From contig NC_081405.1 of the NCBI RefSeq assembly GCF_030272615.1, forward strand, positions 652,262,920 to 652,326,919: a DNA stretch of 64,000 nt, written 5' to 3'. The notes under the pieces are model-generated. The model was given only the letters and a program-made list of their open reading frames with translations. It ran no database searches and had not been told where the DNA came from. Both the position numbers and the translations under genes were made by a program. Source of the stretch: Cryptomeria japonica. Its lineage: Eukaryota; Streptophyta; Pinopsida; Cupressales; Cupressaceae. Of the stretch, positions 57,628-64,000 are shown one piece after another (position 1 is the first letter of the stretch; the number at the start of each line of letters is the position of its first letter).

Positions 57628-58774
57628 TGTTGGCATTTTTGATGTTCATGTTGTGATTGTCATTGATGGACACACACTTGCATTAAGATCCTCTTTATAT
57701 GTATGAGTTAGAGCACAACCGGTATTTGTTCCAACCGGTATGTTGTAGGTATGTTGTATTATAGTCTTTAGACTATTGGTATTTTGCAGAATGTGTTTAC
57801 TAGTCTGAAGTGGCATGTTGACCCTAAGTGGGTCATGAATATCAAGTGGTACGAGGGATTAAAGCTGCATAACACATTTTTACCAGTCTTCATTTTGACA
57901 AACCAGCAACCGGTATTTTGTATGAACTGGTAATACTCTGTGATGAGTTACCAACTGGCATTTTGTGATGAGTTACCATCCATCGATTGTTTAATGGTGC
58001 CAACACTATAATGGTGCTTTTTGTGTCATGGTACCAAGTATGTCTAGATTCATTGAACCTAGGAAATTGTAATGTAATCCTATTAGACCAACATGAAATC
58101 AGATTCCTTTATAAGGACATCATGTCTAGGGTTATAGGAAGTTGATGAGGTCGTAGAAAAGAGTTTGTGTTGTTGCTAGGGTTTAAGGTGGTTGAGGAGT
58201 TAGAGAGAGTATGAATGTATAGAAGACTAAAGTAATGCTGTAATGCATTAAGATCGAGCTATCAAGGATCTAACCGAGCAGTCTGTGCTATTAGATAGAT
58301 CAAACACTTGTTGATTACTCACATCTTTGACAAGTTTGTAGCCCTTAACTCGGTGGGCCCAAAAGCCTTTTAGTAAATCCTCTAACAAGGTGGTTCACAT
58401 CTGTGGATCTAAAATCCTCTAGCTAGGTAGTCTTTAATTGGACTTATCTCCTAATAGAGATTGAGATTCCTAACAGGATCTGTTCTGGTGAAGAACATTG
58501 TAAGACCTTAACCAGTTTGGTTTCTATTCTACAGATAGTTACTTATGAGTTCCATCTCACCGTGGTTTTTCCCATTTGGGTTTCCATGTCAAAATATCTT
58601 GTGTTATGGTATTTGTGCTTCTGTGGGTGAATGCATTATTAGCTATTTGGTTTGCATGTTTGTTAACCGGTTTGTCTGCTAAATTGTTTTACTAGTTTAC
58701 TGTCAGTCTTGCAAAGTGTTTAAGTGCAAATATTTTTGCCATACTAATTCACCCCCCCCTCTTAGTATTCATCA
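57628..58774 (+). repeat. 5' LTR of element G
   Basis: 1,147 bases; several ACCGGTA motifs near its start; an eroded version of the 18-bp repeats of C (GAAGTGGCATGTTGACCC, AAGTGG..., AAGTGGTACGAGG at about 57,806-57,860); TATA-like CTTTATAAGG at 58,108. Confidence 0.88.
58108..58117 (+). promoter_or_regulatory. TATA-like box in the LTR of element G
   Basis: CTTTATAAGG followed by ACATCATGTCTAGGG, identical to the block in both LTRs of C. Confidence 0.5.
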
Positions 58775-58776
58775 AT

Positions 58777-58789
58777 TGGTATCAGAGCC
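58777..58789 (+). other. Primer-binding site of element G (tRNA-Met)
   Basis: TGGTATCAGAGCC, perfect, two bases after the LTR. Confidence 0.92.
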
Positions 58790-58824
58790 TACCTTTCTAT
58801 AAGTTTAACCACTTGGAAAGAGAT

Positions 58825-60102
58825 ATGGGGGAATACACCTTGAGGGAACTTACTCAACGACTCACTTAGTCTAAGCAAGCCTATGATGATCTTATGGTCA
58901 AATACAAGGCATCTCAAGAAAAAAGGAGAGAACATGCAGAAAAGATGATGGAGCTATCTGAAAATAGTTTTGTGGATGAAGCAGATATGGAAGCCCTAAT
59001 TGCAGAAGTAAATAAGCTGAATGAATCAAACTCCAACCTGAGAAAGGAGTTGGAAGGACTGACTATTCGGATGTGTCAAGAGCTTGAGAACCAGAGAAAA
59101 GCTGATGACCTAGCAAAAGAAAGAGATTTTGAGATCTCCAAGTTGAAACAAGAGGTGAGTGCCCTAAATGATCAACTCCATGCAAGCAAGGTGGAAAAGG
59201 AAGACATGCAAGGTGAACTAAATAGTGCCATCTCTGAGAATGAAAACCCAATGGAAACAAATGCTGCTATTTCCAAAGAACTCTCTGAGTCAAAAGAAAT
59301 ACTTGATAAGTTTAACAAGAGCACTGTCAAGCTAGAGTAAAAGCTTGAATCTGCCAAACTAGTCAAGAATACTGATGGACTTGGCTATTCTGGTCATGAG
59401 GAAGGTGAGACTTCTGGTACAAATGCTAGAGCATCAAAGAAACAACCGACATCAAAGAATAAAGGTAAGCAAAAGTTTAAACCTGTTTGCTTTAACTGTC
59501 TTAAGGAAGGACATACTGCTAATGTGTGTAGGAGTAAGGCTTACAACAATTTTCCTTATTTTCTAAATGATAAGCCTAGATCCTATAGATTCAATGGTAA
59601 CTGCTATGCATGCAACAAGTTTGGGCATAGAGCATTTGAATGCAGCTCTGTTATGAATAACACTCAAAGATATCCTCAAAGGACCCAAGGAGTTGGTCCT
59701 AAACCTTTTATGAACTGGAACCACAACCTATTTAATGTCTTCAATCATCAGCCAAGAAGCGGTGGCTATTAAGCGGCAATTGGATGGAGAGCAAACTGTA
59801 TGGTATGTCATGATCATGGTCACACTGCTACAACATGCAAAAGGAAGAATGGAAACATGAACAATGGACCTTGGAGAGCACCTAGATTGGTTTGCTATCA
59901 CTACAACAAACCGGGTCACATTGGAAGATTCTACAGAAGAAGAAAGAGTATATCAGATGATATACCAATCACTCTAGAAGGAGAAATTGATGTGGAAATA
60001 GTTCAAGCGGATATGAACAAAATCTGGAGGAAGAAGCCAGTGGTGTTACAAAAGGAACCGGTTTCTGCACCTAGTGTGGAAATCACAGAACTGACAAATT
60101 AA
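58825..60102 (+). pseudogene. Element G ORF1: coiled-coil protein with CCHC knuckles
   Basis: One frame of 426 codons, ATG 58,825 (MGEYTLRELTQRL) to TAA 60,100, with in-frame stops at about 58,867, 59,338 and 59,770. The coiled coil covers residues 1-175. Knuckles are CFNCLKEGHTANVC, CYACNKFGHRAFEC and CMVCHDHGHTATTC, all complete, plus a decayed fourth (CYHYNKPGHIGRFY). Compared with C, the first and second knuckles are intact here and the fourth is intact there, so the ancestor had four. The stops replace codons that read as Gln or Thr/Gln in C, as by C-to-T change. The role is probably gag-like; it is not recognised as a named family. Confidence 0.77.
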
Positions 60103-60553
60103 GCTTCTGAAAATCTTAGGGGGAGAAAATGGCAAAATTTTTTGAACCCCCAGTTTTCACTGGTAAAAGACCTTAACCAATATGTTATACCTGCCGATTG
60201 ATAGAAGACCGGAAACAGTAAAAAGGAAAAATTAGGGTTTATGCCCTAATGAAGGAGCATAAATGATGGTAGGTGAGGACTATGTTTAAAAGCATTTTTT
60301 AAATCATTTCTCACTATTAGTTTTTGAGCGAAGAAAAGTTTTTCAAAGAGCAGAGCGACAAAAAGGCGATTTGAGCAGAGATTTGGAGAAATTGAAAAAC
60401 TGTGAAGGAGATTCAAATTCAAATAGAAAATGGTCAAGTGAAGAACACAAAGCGATGATTCAGCTACCGACGAAGTGAGAAATGAAGGAGAATCGGAAAG
60501 CCCTAAATTCATGTGTTTTAAAAGGTATTCCTCGAGTTCTTAAAATTTCTACA
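60103..60553 (+). other. Spacer between ORF1 and ORF2 of element G
   Basis: About 450 bases matching the C spacer in outline (AGCTTCTGAAAATCTTAGGG at the start; TTAGGGTTTATGCCCTA near 60,232). There is no convincing gene in it. Confidence 0.5.
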
Positions 60554-63500
60554 ATGGCTTCCGCATCTCATACCAGTTCTAGTGCATCTATTGGATCTGA
60601 AATTTTTATTCAACGAAAGTCAAAGTATAATGTCCTATCACAAGTTTTGGCTGGAGTGATAGTAGAAGAGGGAATTTTTGACTACATAGATTGCAAGATT
60701 GAAGACCTAGGGTCTCTAGCCATCCAGTCCCAACTAGGTCTATTTTGTGGAAAGGATAAGAAAATCAAACTGGAGTATAGTATCTTGGAGAAGAAGAAAC
60801 TCCATAATGTTGTATACTTCCTGGAAGACTTTACAGAGGATCACATAAGAATCATTTTGAGAAGAGTCCATGGTGACAAAATGTACCTGGAGAGGATGCA
60901 TGATATCACACCACAGGCAATTCATGCAGTCATTGGTTTCTGCAATACAGGGGATGTGACAGCCCTAAGGACAGTTAGCAAAACTGAGATGTCCAAGCTC
61001 ACCGGTTCAGTGAGTGACTCATGAGGCATGATAGTCAATTCAATCAAGGATGATCTAGTGAAGTATGCATGTATGGTGATTGGATACTGGACATTCTTAG
61101 CCAGCAGAATTAACTCTATATCTACTGCAGTGGTAAATACCACTTACCGGATGATAAAGGAGGATGCATCATTTCACCTATGCACCGGTATCCAGAGGCA
61201 ACTCCTATTGAACTTGAAATCAATCAAACAAGATAATGCACTGAGGTTCAAGTTTGGACAACTATTGGTTGGGTTGTTCTTTTACTTTCAAGGATACTTC
61301 CCAGGAGTGGGAGACATTCAATTGTCTACAGACCAACCGGTTACCAAACAAATAAAGGAAAGTTTGCAAGCAGTGGGAACTAGTTATCCTGAGGTTCTGA
61401 ACAAGTATTTTGATGAGTTCAGATGAAAAATGAGCCAAAGGATGAGGATCTCAGGTGATATCATCAAGAAATATGAAGATGACACCTATTTCACCATCAA
61501 GGTGGATCAATGCATAGTGGAGGTTGTTGAGCACAAACAGAAAGAAGTTGAGCCAATGGGCTATGAGGTGATGTATGACATGCTGGAAGGGTAGGCCTCT
61601 ACCCTTATTGTCTCACCTCTTGATCCTAAGGTAAAGAGGACCAAAACCTATCTAGAAAGGGTTACACCAGTTGAGGAACCCTCTGTGAAGAAAGGAAAAG
61701 AACCTACAATAAAGAAGGCAAAGGCAGTGGCTGTAGCATCAGCACCGGTTACTACTGCAACTCCAAAAGTGACCAAGCGGTCACCAGCCAAAAAGAAACC
61801 AGAAGCTACACTGGCTAAAGTCTTCGAGAGGAAAAGAAAGACAAAAAGAAACTCTCCAAATTCAGAAGAAACTGTGTCTGAGGAGCAGCCCAAGAAGGTG
61901 AGATAGACAAGAAAGAAGACAAGGAATGAACCAGCATCATCTGCACTGATAAATATAGATATCACCTCCTACAAACCTTTGACACATTGTCAAAGAACTA
62001 TAAAGAATATTAGGAGAAAATTATTACATGATTTAGTAGACTACTATGATGATTTTAGTGATAAGGAGAAAGAAGAAGTGCTACAAGAGATTATTGATTA
62101 TTTGTGTAAAAATGACCGATTGCCATCAGAGATTAAATCCTAGACACTGGATTCTTTGTATAAGTTACTAGATAATAGATGGTGCATTGCCATAGAAAAA
62201 GAACAGTAAATTAGGGAGAAAGTTTTTGCACAGTACTTTCCCGACCTATCAAATTCTAAATTATTTGATGTTATTGACCAGAATAAAGGACTCTTCTTCA
62301 CTAGAAGAAGAAGACTCTGGCTGTTAGAAGGAAGAGTTGATGATGTTGAAAAGGACACTCATCAGCATATGGTAACTACTATCCAATCTCACAAAGTGCG
62401 TATAGCCAACCTACAAGCTGAGAAAGAACTGGAAATATCAAAACCAGATGAAGCGTTTGATGATGAAAGAAATCCGGTTGTTGAACCGGTCGACACTATT
62501 GATGTCGATGCCCTGGATGGAGAAGATGTTACCTAGGAGATACCATCTGAGGCAACAGGTCAAGAGCAATAGGTTGAACAAGAAAGAAAGCTAAGGACAG
62601 ACAGGAAGTAGCAAAGGAAGAGGCCGAGCAGAGGAAAAAGGAAGAAGAAGAGAAGCGGAAAAAGGAAGAAGAAGAGAAGAGGAAGAAGGATGAAGAAGAG
62701 AAGCGGAAAAAGGATGAAGAGGAGAAAAAGAAGAAAGATGAAGAGGAAAAGAAGAAGAAAGATGAAGAAGAGAAAAATAAGAAGGAAGAGGAGAAGAAGA
62801 AGAAAAATGAAGAGGAGAAGCAGAAGAAGGATGAAGAGGAGAAAAAGAAGCAAGAAGATGAAAAGAAAAAGAAAAAAGAGGAGGATAAAGAACAAGAGAA
62901 GAAGAAGGAAGTAGAAAAGAAAAAGGTTGAGGAAGACAAGGAAGCAAAGAAGAGGAGAGAAGTGGAGAAGAAGAAATCATAAGAGGACAAGGCAGGAGAA
63001 GCGGCGAAGAGCACCCAGATGGAGACTCCGAAGGCAACCGAGAGTCAAGCCAAACCGGTTGACCTCTCCAGTCCTATAGATCTCCAATCTGCAAGTGAAA
63101 CAGAGCTAATGCAGAGTATCAAGGTAGCTCAAGAGCACCTTGAAATCATTCGACAAAAGAAGGAGCAGGATGTAATCCAAGCAGCTGTGGATACGCTTAC
63201 CGGTTTGATACCTGATACAAATCTTCCAAACACCGATTCATCATTAGCTAGACTAAAGCTCCTATGCACAGTAGTAGATGATCAAGTGCAGAGCCTTGAA
63301 GAGGCAACAGAGGCTAATGTCAAGAAGGACCATCAAAAGGCTCTTAATATAGCTCTGGTGAAAAAGTTGAATGAGCTCCGGAATGAACTAAAGAAAGAAC
63401 AAAAGGATATAAGGAATGCTCTAGATGAGGGGAATATGATACTCAGCAAAATTTGTCAACCCCATCTATTCTATGATGATGTGCTAGCTCAGAAGCAAAA

Positions 63501-63885
63501 AATTGAATAGGACTTGCAATCCTACTTGAGCACATTCAAGCTTACTTATGATTCCTTCACAACTGATGGGTAAACCATTCATCGGTTTCATATCTAGTCA
63601 GCCAAAATGGAGCAAGAAATCAGCACACAGTCTAGAGATTTGCAAGAGCTACAACTAGTTCTACTCCCACATCTACAAATTCTTTAGAAGTGTTATCTGA
63701 ACCTAGATGCTTTGGAAGTTACACAAGAGATGAGCACAATTGATGCCATGGAAGAATAGGTCTCCCAGATGCAAATAGAGAAAGAAGTAGCCACCTCCCT
63801 ACTTGAATCCTGGTCTCTATCGATGAAACAATTCTTCCAGGACTACAAATCTATTTTTGACAAGTATTATTCCTTGTTTTCATAA
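60554..63885 (+). pseudogene. Element G ORF2: ~1,100-residue protein with Lys/Glu repeat, function unknown
   Basis: ATG 60,554 (MASASHTSSSASI, matching MAFASHSSSSAP of C) opens a frame kept to about 62,560 with stops at 61,022, 61,424, 61,592, 61,904, 62,141 and 62,207. A shift of frame near 62,575 then leads into the repeat and on to TAA 63,883-63,885. Parts: globular N-terminal half (HNVVYFLEDFTEDHIRIILR, KYACMVIGYW, QLLLNLKSIKQDNALRFKFG); basic tract (SPAKKKPEATLAKV); middle domain (CIAIEKEQ, VFAQYFPDLSNSKLFDVIDQ); acidic stretch; 62,581-62,979 Lys/Glu repeat (a stop at 62,980); C-terminal helical domain (SSLARLKLLCTVVDDQVQSL, KICQPHLFYDDVLAQKQK; QELQLVLLP; SLLESWSLSMKQFFQDYKSI). No enzyme motif is visible. 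It could be a structural or chromatin-binding partner for transposition, but that is speculation. Confidence 0.7.
62581..62979 (+). repeat. Lys/Glu-rich coding repeat in ORF2 of element G
   Basis: About 400 bases almost free of C and T on this strand, with unit GAAGAAGAGAAGCGGAAAAA and variants, encoding EEEEKRKKDEEEKKKK-type text. It predicts a long single helix or coiled coil. In element C this part is missing. Confidence 0.9.
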
Positions 63886-64000
63886 ACTTTTATTATTTTA
63901 ATATCAAATGGAAACAGGGTTGATCAGCGATACTTTGCCATTGTTGGCAAAGGGGGAGAAGTACTCTATCTGTTTTGGAGAAGTATAGGGGAGAAGTATC
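63886..64000 (+). other. 3' untranslated start of element G with polypurine tracts
   Basis: GGCAAAGGGGGAGAAGTA (about 63,949), GGAGAAGTATAGGGGAGAAG (about 63,977-63,996) at the window edge. These correspond to C at 37,379-37,445. The 3' LTR should follow outside the window. Confidence 0.75.

Larger units (their letters stand above)
57628..64000 (+). mobile_element. Non-autonomous LTR element G (second member of the C family), runs off the window
   Basis: 5' LTR 57,628-58,774 (TGTTGGCATT...TATTCATCA), primer site 58,777, ORF1 58,825-60,102, ORF2 60,554-63,885, polypurine tracts from about 63,950. The 3' LTR lies beyond the edge. Every part aligns in order with C, and G keeps the Lys/Glu-repeat region that C lost. 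No pol domain is present. It is inserted in the RT of element F. Confidence 0.92.

Noticed and set aside
62529-63037. Long minus-strand frames of Ser/Phe/Leu-rich composition
   Set aside because: They are the antisense of the Lys/Glu repeat of ORF2. A purine-only strand leaves both antisense frames open by composition.

Overview
The window is gene-poor, AT-rich plant nuclear DNA made almost entirely of LTR retrotransposons inserted into one another. The tRNA-Met primer-binding sites, Copia and Gypsy polyprotein remnants, a plant L1-type LINE tail and one decayed plant U-box/ARM-repeat gene all point to a large-genome seed plant. A gymnosperm is a reasonable guess, but the sequence does not prove it. 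No intact host gene, tRNA, rRNA or CRISPR array is visible.

Left part (1-25,000): the tail of a broken unrecognised ORF (1-791); a truncated minus-strand Copia element A (about 827-6,505); the 3' part of a LINE (6,706-7,990); a broken ORF block of a second, unrecognised retroelement (8,139-9,930) followed by an LTR-like sequence with a ~48-bp tandem repeat (10,034-11,630); one copy of a large LTR-like repeat on the minus strand (12,281-13,734) flanked by perfect 23-bp direct repeats; about 4 kb of unassigned DNA holding a degenerate tandem repeat and a 508-bp MITE-like element; a U-box/ARM E3-ligase pseudogene (17,990-20,064); and the plus-strand copy of the LTR-like repeat (ending at 23,822), which contains a cluster of GGTAGC-type palindromes.

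Right part (25,000-64,000): a six-level nest that can be unpicked from target-site duplications and rejoined reading frames. A Gypsy element F (gag at 25,598, RT at 56,692) contains Copia E (26,057-56,688). E contains Copia D (30,622-54,469). D contains non-autonomous element C (31,862-48,974). The 3' LTR of C contains minus-strand Copia B (37,580-47,782). An LTR of B contains small non-autonomous element H (37,880-40,726). A second member of the C family, G, interrupts the F RT at 57,628 and runs off the window.

A, B, D and E are Copia elements with Sirevirus-type signals (primer site TGGTATCAGAGC and repeated CAAAGGGGGAGA polypurine tracts). All are inactivated by stops, small deletions or loss of a zinc-knuckle cysteine. 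C and G carry the same primer site and polypurine tracts but no protease, integrase or reverse transcriptase. Instead they encode a coiled-coil protein with four CCHC knuckles (ORF1) and a roughly 1,100-residue protein of unknown function (ORF2). They look like parasites of Sirevirus-like elements and are the most interesting system in the window.
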